DNA of 64,000 nucleotides. Origin: Plectrocnemia conspersa. Its lineage: Eukaryota; Arthropoda; Insecta; Trichoptera; Polycentropodidae. Positions 47,711-58,800 of this stretch are shown here, piece after piece. The DNA is taken from positions 744,001-808,000 of the forward strand of contig VTFK01000220.1 of assembly GCA_009617715.1 (NCBI GenBank), read 5' to 3'. The notes below the pieces were generated by a model, which worked only from the letters and a program-made list of their open reading frames with translations, ran no database searches and was not told where the DNA came from. Position 1 is the stretch's first letter. Each line of letters opens with the position of its first letter. The translations under genes were made by a program, and so were the position numbers.

Positions 47711-49040
47711 GACTCGACGCTGAGAATGCAATGAATTTTATTCCAAATTTTCAAACATAGAATACTTTGCTTCACTTAGCTTCCACACTTTCAGACTTAT
47801 AACGGTGCTGTTTTTATTGCAAATTCAACAAATTAGACTACTCTTTGTTTGCCCAAAATATCAGTCAGAATTTATTTGCATGAACCGTATGAGATATCCA
47901 AATAGTGATACGAAGATTTATTTATGTATTTAGGTAATTCCGCATGAGTAAAAAATAACAGTTTAATGCATTAAAATTATAAATCAAATTAAAATTAAAT
48001 AATTTAATATAAAATTAAATGCTAATTTTTCGTTGTCAATGCTTGACTATCAAACACAAACTACGCGTTTAATGTGTTGTGACAAGAACATATTCTTACT
48101 TTGCGATCTTCATTATATACAGTAGCCATCGTATCGGAGTATTCGATATCCCTCTTAAGAGTCGTTTCGATTACATTTACATACTTCGCTAACGACCGCT
48201 CGGACTCCTCGTGTCATTACATAATAAACATTATCTTTTATTCACTATCACTCAGTCTCCATCCGTGGGTTCTAATGTACTGTAATTTCACTTATCGCAC
48301 GCTTAATGCTACCTTTCGCTACCGTATTAATTATACACCGATTTTTTCGACCTGGAGACCTCCCGTTTTGTACCTAGTTACAGAACAAATTCCAAACAAG
48401 CATAATGACAGTGCTCTGACGAATCTAGCCTATCATTCCAAATCGTTAACGATACACTGAGACCTAATGCTTATTTTGCTTTTGAGATTAACAGCACGTG
48501 TTAGTGATTATGTTTTATCGAAAAAATAAATTTAAAGTGAGTAATTAAATAAATACAAAATATACAAAAAATCTGTTTAGGTATTTGAAAAATAACTGAA
48601 ATATATTATATGTTTATGGCTCTTTATCTAATATTTGCAGTGATTGTTTTGTCGAAACTACCAATCATCGTCGATGTAATTGCATGTTATTAGAACCTAA
48701 AGACATTGCACCATTAGCCGTTGTTGTTTCGGGAATAGCAGATGTTTTTTTTTTAATAAAACCTCACCGGTTCACAAATGATAGCTCGGAGCTATCCGAG
48801 TAAATGTCATATCGCCGTCATCGCCTTAGCATGTCATTATTACTGACATAATGAAGACAAACAGGTGAACGTATAACTAAAAAGGAACTGTCGGTTATGA
48901 AGCTTAAAAAATCTCTATTATAATATATGTACATAAATATGGCACTATAGCGCTATTAGTTCCCATGTATGTTTTGGACTAAATTGGCCAGCTCTCACTG
49001 CACTGTGTTTAAAATGATCTTAAAATATATGTTTAAAATG
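47711..49040. other. Non-coding stretch upstream of the ankyrin exons
   Basis: No exon is recognised. A plus-strand open frame at 48101-48460 has no known domain. GATAGCTCGGAGCTATC (48781-48797) is a short palindrome. If the ankyrin gene extends leftward, this is intron. Confidence 0.3.
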
Positions 49041-49185
49041 GTTGTGTATTATTTTAGTTATGTATATATATATTTTTGTGTATTAAATAATACAATTATT
49101 GTTTTTGACCATCGTGTCGCATTGGGATAACGTGCTTAGGTTACGATGGTCTTAATTTAATCTAAATAAATAAATATATAACAAC
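49040..49185 (+). mobile_element. Solo LINE 3' end with stem-loop
   Basis: GACCATCGTGTCGCATTGGG... followed by TTACGATGGTC (49107-49151) and then an AATAAATAAATA tail reproduces the plan of the LINE family 2 3' end (GACTATCGTGACGCATTAGG... GTCACGATGG, then AATAAATAAAT). The outer words form a stem. Almost nothing of the coding region precedes it, so it is a very short 5'-truncated insertion of a related family, lying just before the ankyrin exon. Confidence 0.65.
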
Positions 49186-49287
49186 ATGAAACTGTAACAA
49201 ATATACTATTTGTGTGTAATTTGCAGTATTTAAAACTATATAATATACTGTCAAAATTTTAATAACGATTTTTTTAATATTTTTCAG

Positions 49288-49652
49288 ACCGCACTTCATT
49301 GGGCTGCTAAACGTGGACATGAGGATTTGGTGAAGTTACTTGCTGGTTCAGCACCGAGTCTTGTGCACATGAAAAGTGTTAGTATTATAATCCTTTTTAC
49401 AATATGATACATTATATATGTTTTTAATTAATGTAATTCTTTCTTAACTTTCATGTGCACAATGAAATGTTGCCGATATAATAAACACTAAATGCACAGA
49501 TGGGTGTAAGTATTTATTTAATACTAAGTTTATATTATTTGTCAAGTACTTTCACAATATTGTCATTATTTTATTTTAGGGTTACACACCTCTACACATT
49601 GCCATGCAATATAAACATGAAAATTTGGGAAATCTATTGAAAGATGTTTACG
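49288..49652 (+). CDS. Two ankyrin-repeat exons, SOWAH-family-like (partial gene)
   Basis: Exon 49288-49377 follows TTTTCAG and encodes TALHWAAKRGHEDLVKLLAG plus ten residues, ending at a GTTAGT donor. Exon 49580-49652 follows TTTTAG and encodes GYTPLHIAMQYKHENLGNLL plus KDVY, ending in phase 1 at GTAAAG. The two join in frame and give two ankyrin repeats whose 'TALHWA' and 'GYTPLHIA' starts and spacing resemble the sosondowah (SOWAH) proteins. Ankyrin repeats bind proteins; the biochemical role of SOWAH proteins is not known to me. The next exon was not found before the lipase. The rest may be outside the window, in which case the lipase and possibly the transferrin would sit in its intron, or the gene may be a fragment. 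Confidence 0.7.
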
Positions 49653-50352
49653 GTAAAGTATTGAATCTACATATACCTATATAAATATATATACAACAGA
49701 TAAAATAATATTAACCAAGTTTCAGCTTGCTGATGTACTTACTGTAAAAGGGTGCTTTTTAGCAGGGCATTATTTTGAGAGTTATGTGCATTTAAATATA
49801 TACTTTGTTCCATAAAACGAACTGTTTTTGCTTTTATTTAAGATAAATCTTAAATAAAGATCCGTTGCAGTGTTCACTGTTCTGATCAATGCTCGCTCGC
49901 ACCTAATATGCTCAACAGTAATGCACAAACAATTAATTTTATGGAACAAATATTTTATATATTCCTAATTTAAATTAACCTTATTGTAAAAGTGTGTTTG
50001 ATTGGAATATTTAGATGTTAGATTAATATTGAGAATGAATAAGCTAATGAGAGAATAGCGTTGTCTGTTGTGAGCTCAAGCCCCGCAGCAGTACTCAAAC
50101 TTTTATATATAAAAAATTCGCTATTATTAAAAAATCGGCCCCAGCTGCAGTGACATCTATTGGTTATAAATTATATTACACAAAATAATTTATAATTATT
50201 AATATAGATGTCACTGATTCACAGACTTTCAATTTGGTGGTTAATACTTACTTGCAGGTATTGAACATTTTGGTTGATGATTATCATGTTTTTCGTATTC
50301 CTCTCGTTTCTTCTATCGACACTTGAAACAATTCAACATTGTCTATTTTTAG
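49653..50352 (+). other. Interval between ankyrin exons and first readable lipase exon
   Basis: No further ankyrin exon is recognised. At 50276 an ATG opens a short hydrophobic frame, MIIMFFVFLSFLLSTLETIQ, that looks like a signal peptide and ends just before the first clear lipase exon. It is in a different frame from that exon, and there is no room for an intron between them. Either the true first exon is elsewhere, or there is an indel here in the gene or the assembly. Confidence 0.4.
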
Positions 50353-53300
50353 AGAGACGGTGAATCAGTTTTCTTAGACTATGAGACGTTCGATACAAAA
50401 AACTTCATTAAAGATGCAGAACGTAGCTTTTTCATAATCCACGGTTTCCTCAGTTGGGGCAAAGCAGAATGGATAATGGTAATTATTTTATTATTATTTT
50501 TTGTTACAAGAATATAAAAATAATTTGCATTTGTTTCAAGGAAATCAAAGACGAACTACTCCGTATATACAGAGAACGAATTAACGTCTTCTCGGTCGAC
50601 TGGTCTGGACACACAGTAGACTATGCTCAAACTGCTGCAAACGCCAGAGTGGTTGGATTGGAAGTAGCTAAGTTTGTCAACAGCATTCTCGTTGAAAAAT
50701 TTAACATATCTGCTAGTACTGTTCATGTGATTGGACACAGTCTCGGCGCTCATGTAGCAGGTTATGTTGGAGAGCGTGTTCCCAACATGTTAAGAATCAC
50801 AGGTGTCTAATCTTATTGTGAAACGCTTTTATTTTTAAATTTTGACCGTGAATTACTTTTATAGGTTTAGATCCAGCAGGTCAACATTTCGCTGGAATGC
50901 CCTTGTATGTGAGACTGGACCCAACTGATGCAATGTTTGTGGATGTAATACACACAGATACTCACGGTAACTTGGTTAAGATAATAGTGTTTCGTCAATG
51001 TCTTATTATATTATATTACAACAGGGTACGGCACCAATAGACCAATGGGACATGTGGACTTTTATGCCAATGGAGAAGGAGAACAACCAGGATGTGGTGC
51101 TCTCAATATGGTACAAAAAAGTTATCTAATTTCAGGTTTTCTGAAGATCTCATAAATCTATTCTCAAATTACTTGACCAATAGATATCAATTCGTCAAGT
51201 ATAATAACTCCTTTTCAGAACGATATAAGACTTACTGGAGTACCTCAAGGATCCAATTTGGGTCCATTGTTGTTTTATTGTTCATTAATGACATAGAAAC
51301 AGCAATAGAGCATTCAGATTTTTATTATATGCAGATGACTTGAAAATTTACAAAGAAAATGCATTCGATTTCTGATTCCTCGACCTACAGGAGGATCTCA
51401 ACTCTATATGGAAATGGGCTTGCTATAACCAATTGCCTTTCAGTGTAAAGAAATGCTGTCACAATTTCATTTTTTTTCAAGGTCATTAACGCCGGCAAAA
51501 TATTCATACCATCTAGGCCAGGGTCGGCAAGTTCGAGCCGCATGCGCCTCTTTGGCTCCTTGAGTGCGGCTGGCTTTCCGGGCCATCCACGGGCCCGGGC
51601 GTTAATTCTGGTCGAGGTCCTTTCCATGCAACGTTGAATATTGTACGTGAGCGTTGACGTAGTATCTGTTTCGTCCGGATAGGGCGCAGCGCAGCGTAGT
51701 AGTATGACAGCTGTCAATCTGTGTACTTGGCGGTTACAGACGGGGCCAAAGTATGACTGGCGTCAGAAAGGGTTTGTTGCCATTTTGAAAGAAAAAAAAA
51801 ATAATTACGAGATATTGGTTTATCATTGCATTATTCACCAAGAAGCGCTTTGTGCGCAGATATTTCCGGAAGAAATTAGCCAAAAAGTTATGGGATTAGT
51901 GATCACGATCATCAACTCCATTAGCTAAAGCTCTTAATCATCGTCAATTCAGAGAATTTTTTAGTTGAAATGAAGAGTGAGAGTACGCTGATTTCTGCTT
52001 CATAACAAGGTTCGATGGTTATCAAAGAGGAACGTTTTAAAAAAACGCTTTGCTCAAGATTTTGAAAGGGGAAACATTGTTTCACTTTCCGAGCCTGCTG
52101 GAAGCATCGCCAAAAAAAAAAATTCCTCTATTGACAAACACCATTTCAAAAAACAACAATTTTAAATATGAGGAAAGCATTTTCAGCAAGTTTCAAAGCG
52201 ACCTTAGCATTCGTCAAAATCTTTTTAATGCTACAATAAACTGAGTTGAAATTTTCTCCTTTTGGCATTGACATTAGTAACTTTGAAATATAATTGCAGG
52301 ATTTAAAACCAGAAAATATGGAGAGCTCCAAATTTGAACGTCTTTGTATTGATTTGGAAATATCGAGAAGAACGAATGTGATCTTAGTTCACAACACAAG
52401 TGGTCTGCTTTTGAAAGACCTGGAGAATGAAGTCATGATCATTTTCAACGTTTGGAATAGTATTCTGACTCTTAAGATCCGCTGAAAAAAACTTGCGTTT
52501 GCTGTTCTTTCCCTTTTTTGGTTCTACATATTAATGCGAACAAACCTTTTCAAGCATGAACTTTATCAAGAGTAAACTGAAAAGTTGTCTTATTGATGAG
52601 AACCTGGAATCATGCCTAAAAAAAAAAAAACAACAACATATAAACCTGACTTACTGAAACTTTCCAAGGAGATGCAAGGACATTGTGTTTGAATTAAGTG
52701 TTTGTCAGTCATTGTCATGATTTACATTTATGGATACCTTTCCATATTATTGTTTATCAAAAATAAATCTTATTAAGTGTGAAATCAAGTTTTATTCAGT
52801 GTACCTGTAATTTAATGAAGGTTTAAAATTATAATAAAGGTTTTACTAAATTAAAACAGATTTTGGCTCTCAGAACTATTTTGAATCGTTGTAATGTACA
52901 TATGCTTCTTCGGCCAATATGTTTTGCCGACCACCGGATCCTAGGCGGATATTTTCTGGAAAGGTTTTCTTCAACTAAGGATTTAGGAGTGACTTTCGAA
53001 GAACGTTGAAAATTTAGCCAGCACATTGCAGAGACTCAAAAAAAAATCCTTAAAATGCTCGGTTTAACTTTGAGAAATGCGCGTTACTTCAGGAATACTT
53101 TAGTATTGCGCACTCTTTATGATACTCTAGTCCGCAGCATACTAGAAACTAGCTCCATCATTTGGATCCCAGGCGTAATGAATCAATGTAATGAATTGAA
53201 GCTGGAAAAAGTACAACGTAAATTTCTTCGATATTATACTTGAAGGAATACGGGTATTATCCGTTCTTGTTTCCCAGTGCTTTTTTTATTTTGGGAGCCC

Positions 53301-55559
53301 TGAGATACGTTTCTTTGTCGACTCGCAGAAGTGTTTATGTAATTAAACACTTCTGGAAATTGCTCAAGGGCATCGTAGACAATCCTTCAGTGCTCGAGCA
53401 GCTTCAAATGTGGGCTCCTGAAGGTGGATATAGTTCTCGGTCGCGTCCACTATTCTTGCCTGTTAAGTGTAGAACTGGAGCACTTGCCAACTCTTCTCTG
53501 GCCAAGGCTATTTATCTGCTCAATTCTGTCCATAGTAATATTGACATTTTCTCTTGCACATATGGAGTTTTGGTTCAGTTCGTATGGGACAATGCACACC
53601 TGTTGAGGTGATTTGTGTCTGTTGTTTTGTCTTGTTTATATTTGTATGTATTATGATGTATTAGTACTTTTGACTATTGTGACGCATTAGGTTTGCCTGT
53701 CAGGTCACGATGGTTATAATTTTAATAAATAAATTAATTTATCATTTTCTTATATACATAATGTATTATCATAAAATACATTGGTTGTATTCCAAATGTT
53801 GTAATCTAATGGCGATAAAACTTGGCATTGTATTTTGTAAAGATAATGTGCATTCCGTATTAAATTTCTTAACCCTTTCGCTGCTACAATATTTTTCAAA
53901 ATCCTACTCAGTAAAATATTAATCGATGCTTGCTATACAATGAAATCAAATATAGTAAAAGATGTTTCATGCTATTAACAGTTGCAATATTCATTTATCT
54001 TTCGAGCATCATGACGTCAACAATGATCGTCGCTAGTATTTTTTTAATGGTATCACAAACAATGACATATCATTGTTTAATAGCCAAAGGATCATTATTA
54101 TGTGTTGGAAAAGATTTTTTGACATGTGAATAGGAATTTGGTTCATAAAATGTACCTTCAATATATTGTTTCAGGTGCCACAATTCTTAAACCAAGGCGT
54201 CAATGCTACTATAATGGAAACCGGCACTTGTTCCCATGGAAGAGCTCACCAGTATTTTATAGAATCGCTACAGAATTACAATACCACTAGAATAACATGT
54301 AAAATTGTAGCTTATTCATGTTCTAATTATCAAGAAATAACAGAGGTATTAAAAAATTGCTTTCTTGATACAATAAAAATAATCTATAAAATTACAATAT
54401 ACAAGAAAATATGTTTTTGATGACAATAACTATCGTAGTTTTGATCATATGAACATGAAAATTGTTCTAAAAATATATCTTGTAAATAAGTTCATTAACC
54501 AGCCTGATTCGCCATCTTGTTTAAAATAGTAAAAAAATTCGTTATTGCCATTAAAAATATGTATTCAATATAAGTAAAAATGTTTATTAACAATTGGACA
54601 TTGAGACTTAAATTTTATTTTTCGTCATAACAAGTCATAAGTTATATTATAAATTTATATTGACTAAAATTTAGATTTAAGCTGCTATTAAAATTCTTTC
54701 TGATTTATTTTAATAAAAATAAAACACATTTTAAATGTAAATTAAATTACAGGGCAAGTGCATAGATAACTGCAATCCATCCACTGACAATAAATGTATG
54801 TTTTTGGGCCTGGAAGCGAGACCCATAAGAAACCAAAGAAACGTCATCATGTACTTCAAAACTGGAAACTTTCGACCATATTGCTGTGAGGATATCTTTA
54901 AATAACTTGTTAAAGGAAACTTGATTATGAAAAAAAATCTTTACAGTAACTCCTTATCGAACAAATATTGATGTTTCAATAACGTCAATTCCAGTAATGT
55001 ATACAATTGTATATTTAACGGTATATGATGCGAAAGGAGCTGCTTCCAGTTGGACTTTTAATGATGGGTATTGAATAAGATTTATTTATTATCTGTATTT
55101 TAGTATTAATTAAATCCTGTTCCGTTGTAGAAATCCAATGGCAATACAATCACATATGACACTTTCTACATTGGTATTTTCGACTACTGTGCTATCATCA
55201 ACCGAAGTGAACATGGTCAACTTGCATTGGAATAGTAAATTTTATCCGTTTGGAATGCTTAGAAAAGTTTTAGTCAACGGATTCATCAGAATTAAGAATA
55301 TCCAATTGACAACAATTGATGGAAAACGGTATACTTTTATCAATCATGTATTTAATCAAACTTGTAATAAACTTTATTATGTTTCAGAGTAAAACTATGC
55401 CCTCGCACAAGTGAAAATCACATTGATGTGTTTGAATATGATGAAGTGATGTTTTATGTAGACACATGCAAAAATACAGCTACCAAAAAACAAACCGTCA
55501 GGAATGAAACGATTAAAATGAATAATAACGAGATAAAGAACAATACTTCTACGATTTAA
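50353..55559 (+). CDS. Pancreatic-type triacylglycerol lipase-like gene (nine exons, 5' end unresolved)
   Basis: Exons: 50353-50478, 50541-50802, 50865-50966, 51025-51110, 54175-54345, 54753-54885, 54947-55067, 55131-55328, 55388-55559 (TAA). All have AG/GT borders and join in one frame, about 456 residues. The N-terminal alpha/beta-hydrolase half has FFIIHGF (oxyanion loop), [10 protein letters not shown], the nucleophile elbow [20 protein letters not shown] with the catalytic Asp, and [11 protein letters not shown] with the catalytic His. The triad is therefore complete. The C-terminal half is PLAT/LH2-like and Cys-containing (residues VTVYLT-type strands, then [12 protein letters not shown] and RVKLCP). 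Family members hydrolyse acylglycerols or phospholipids, usually as secreted enzymes; some insect paralogs are yolk-like proteins. Intron 4 is enlarged by nested transposons. A signal-peptide exon is not securely identified. Confidence 0.9.
51522..52934 (+). mobile_element. hAT element (GTF2IRD2-like) inserted in the LINE
   Basis: The LINE sequence is broken at CATACCATCTAGGC and resumes at ATCCTAGGCGGATATTTTC, so ATC(C)TAGGC is repeated on both sides as an approximately 8-bp target duplication. The left terminus is CAGGGTCGGCAAG and the right terminus reads TTTTGCCGACCACCG, near inverted copies. Both features fit hAT. The block after the left terminus (GAGCCGCATGCGCCTCTTTG) is typical of these elements. 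Transposase remains are at 51704-52680. Confidence 0.8.
51704..52680 (+). pseudogene. hAT transposase relic, GTF2IRD2-like
   Basis: The best-preserved piece (51775-51928) reads [14 protein letters not shown]..., the block that precedes the first part of the RNase-H-like core in GTF2IRD2/ZBED-type transposases. It is followed in another frame by [10 protein letters not shown]. Later scraps (52050-52490) keep order but contain many stops. No full domain remains. Confidence 0.7.
53055..53611 (+). pseudogene. LINE family 2 C-terminal coding remnant in the lipase intron
   Basis: Two open pieces (53055-53243 and 53240-53611) encode [33 protein letters not shown], then [18 protein letters not shown] and a C-terminus ending [11 protein letters not shown] one-base loss at the RYYT/MKEYGYY junction shifts the frame. 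Upstream, 51092-51343 keeps [20 protein letters not shown] and [12 protein letters not shown] but has lost the frame of the catalytic YADD box. Confidence 0.8.
53869..53890 (+). other. Possible lone piggyBac-like terminus (TTAACCCTTTCGCTGC)
   Basis: TTAA followed by CCCTTTCGCTGC resembles the left ends at 22998 and 45872. I found no matching right end before the lipase exon at 54175, so it is either a truncated copy or chance. Confidence 0.3.
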
Positions 55560-55681
55560 GTCTTACCATTAAAATATTGTGTCACATTTGTCTCCATTAT
55601 AATAGAATTCATAAAAAATCAAATGAGGCTATTTCAAACATGATACATGTGTTAATATTGAAATAATAAAAAGTGTTCTTA

Positions 55682-55687
55682 AATAAA
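55682..55687 (+). terminator. Lipase poly(A) signal AATAAA
   Basis: AATAAA lies about 120 bp after the lipase stop codon, a normal distance for an insect 3' UTR. Confidence 0.5.
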
Positions 55688-55717
55688 ACGTGTTTAAAAT
55701 ATTTTATGTTCTTTAAT

Positions 55718-55723
55718 TTTATT
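55718..55723 (-). terminator. Transferrin poly(A) signal (AATAAA on minus strand)
   Basis: TTTATT on the plus strand gives AATAAA on the minus strand, about 90 bp after the transferrin stop. It overlaps the end region of the convergent lipase, so the two 3' UTRs probably meet or overlap. Confidence 0.5.
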
Positions 55724-55811
55724 TGTAAGCGTAAAATGTTTGAAAAATTAACTGAAAGTAATGCTAAACTGCACAAGTGAAACATGACATAGTATTAATC
55801 TAGGCAGATAA

Positions 55812-58800
55812 TTAAAACATAAAATATATCACTATCAAACTGATACCCATTGTAATTCTGCTGATCATCTCTAAACCAGCTCCTGATGTTTTGCACTTTC
55901 CAAAGTCATATTGATTTACCATTGTTTCATAGTTGTATTGATACCTAATCTCACTGAGCTCTTCTTTTGTCTTCAGATACTTAGTTCTATCTTGGAATAG
56001 AACATCATGATTATGATCAAAAGGTCCATACATAGTGAAGGCATTGGTATGAGACTTTAAATTTTTGCCGAATAGTTGATCCAATTGTTTGAAAGTGTTT
56101 ACTATTTCTTGTTTTCTCATTCTACTGGAGTTAGATAATGTATAAATTTGCCCGATAGACGACCAGGATATATAGCAGCTCTTTTCGTTTCCCATGGGGC
56201 AGATTTCTCTGTAATCTCCAGGATTGAAATTATGCGGTAAGACATCAACTCCTTGAGCATCTGAAATAGATTCATCGTAAATATTATGTTTAATGAATCT
56301 AAAAAAAAACATTCTTACCTGTGTGATTCTTTAAAGTTCTCATGCTAATGAATGCTACGTCTGCTACGTCATCCATTAAACACTTGAGAGCTCCAATTTC
56401 TCCAACATACTCCTCGTGAGATCCGCACAGTTTCGTGAGCTTATTATAATCTTTACTAATTCCTGGCACACAAGCAGAATCAAAGAACTCTTCTATGTCT
56501 TTCTCATAGGGACATTCGCTACTGCTGATGATCTTTTGTAATTTTAAATAGTTCACTAAAGAATACCATGCAACTCCTTCGTATTTGGGAAAGCATGCCT
56601 TCTTGCCACGAAGACTTTCAAATGATTTCAATGTCGAGTTAGTCTTAACTACAGCTACGACTACGTACAAGTCGTTTAGGATCAAAGAGCTTTCAAATAG
56701 TACTGGTTCTATTCCATGATCTCTAAAAAATAAAATATAACTGTTACAAGATTCAGGAACAACATGATTATTAATAATAATTTAAATTAAACAGACTAGA
56801 TAATTTATGCGTATATCGAATGCATTGATACAATTTTAAATCATCTTTTTATCTTCATGCGTATTATATTCATGCGTACAGAAGAAAACTTGTCATTAAT
56901 AAATAACATAAAGAGCAGAGGACTCAGGTTGGGCCCTTGTGGTACCCCCAAGGTGTGAAATATTATTTAGACAATCAACTGCCATAGGTTACAAACCGTC
57001 AACGATCGCTCAAACAACTCGAGAATAACCGAGTTAAATCATCCGAGCAACCGAAGTTAGATAATTTTTTTTAATCATAACCCATGACAAACTCAAAGGA
57101 TTAATTAATTAAATTTGTAGTAAAATTAGTTTTATTACTGACTAGATGAGAATAAAACATACCTCTTAGCTATAACTTGCCAATCGGGATGACCAACTGT
57201 CACTTCGGCTCTTCCTGACTTAATCGCCTCGAAGCACACCTCCTCTGGTGACTTTCCGTCCATATTCTTTTCGTTAATTACATCGTTTATGCAATGTATC
57301 TGAGGCTCCACCCCATGAGCTCTAGCAGTCTCCGCCAACCAATTACATTTGAATCTTTCTATTATATTTTCAGTGCAAATAGTTATAGACCTAAAATTAA
57401 AATAATAAATTTATTAAATTTTATTTGACTTTATATTAATCAATTAATTTACCTAGGCGGATTACAGTCGGCGAAACTGTTGGCACTTTGAAATCCAACA
57501 GCACGATCCAAATAATCGACTACTGCCATCTGCGGTTTCAATGGGTATACGATCACATGGTAAAACTCGATTAAGCTCAATAAAGCAGATTCCCAAGAGT
57601 CGAGCTTGTCGTGATTCAAATTCCTGACCAGATTTGAAACCGTTTCTGCTACTTTTCTATAAATATTTTTTTAATAATCGCATCTTAATATCAAATAATC
57701 CAGAAACGTGGCCTATGAGTTTATCCAATTATACTATTTTGATAAAAATAAGTACATTTTAAGTTTATGACTTTGATTTCCTATCGTCTGATTTTAGCAG
57801 AATTTTTTTTAAATATCTAGATTTTATATATTTAAAAGTAGTTTAAAAGTTATCAATATAGTATTGATTAAATATTATAACTCTTATGTTATTTAAATTG
57901 TCAATAGGCGTTCAAGTTTACACCAAAAGAGTTGCAAATCTTGCATTTCTAGTTAATATAATTTTTAATTCCTTATGAATATAGTACCTTTTAGCAGCAA
58001 TGACAGGCCATGGTTTAGATAACCATATGCAAGGCTTTTGAGTGCTTTTCAACGAACGTTTAGTGCCATCTGGACATAAGTAAGAGAAGAAATCTGGATT
58101 TGCTGTAGGTGTAATGTTAACCAGCTAAAATACAATTGTATTTTTACTAAGTATAAATCTAAACCTTACAAAATAATTTAATATACTAACCCCAAAGTGA
58201 GTCCTAACATCATCCAATCTAGCCCAAGCCACATTGCCAGATTCTTCTGTGAGACAGTTCAAAGGACCTCTCCTTCCCCAAAATTTATCCCCAACTGAAC
58301 ATCTTTGATCGTAGCACAAGTTGCACAAACCGGGATAGAGTGATTCTGAAATTAATATACATTGAAACTGAAATATCAATATAAATATAAAAAGACAAAA
58401 AATACTCAAAACATACTTAAAACTCTATCCCTCGAAGGATCTGAAACCCAAGGACCAGCTTTACAAACTCCACTGAAGAACGTAGCAGTGTCTTTGAGTC
58501 TATTTTCCATCAGTGAAATAGTTGGGTCACAAGATTTCGGTATGACTTTAGACTCGAAAAACTGAAATGTTTAAATAATTATAATTTTAAAAACCACGAT
58601 AAATTTTAAGCGAGACATACATTTGCTAAAGTGTCTGTCCAATCTGCTTCGTATCCATGACCAGGATGACAGAATCTGGCACCTTTTAAATTGTCAATTC
58701 CTTCTATGTTGGATCTATCGTCTACTAAAGCGACTATTTCATATTCGAAAGGATCTGAAATGTACAATGTAAGTTATTATTATTATTATTCAATTTGATC

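Larger units (their letters stand above)
51113..53735 (+). mobile_element. LINE family 2, plus-strand copy in a lipase intron
   Basis: LINE similarity starts at AAAAAAGTTATCTAATTTCA, within five bases of the lipase exon end at 51110, and runs to the 3' stem-loop and ATAAATAAAT tail near 53735. It is interrupted at 51522-52934 by a hAT element. The copy is 5'-truncated in the middle of the RT domain and in the same orientation as the host gene. It is nearly identical to the 31.2-kb and 37.2-kb copies, so insertion was recent. Confidence 0.9.

Noticed and set aside
48101..48460. 119-codon plus-strand open frame
   Set aside because: No recognisable domain, no splice context and no homologous look; likely chance in non-coding DNA.
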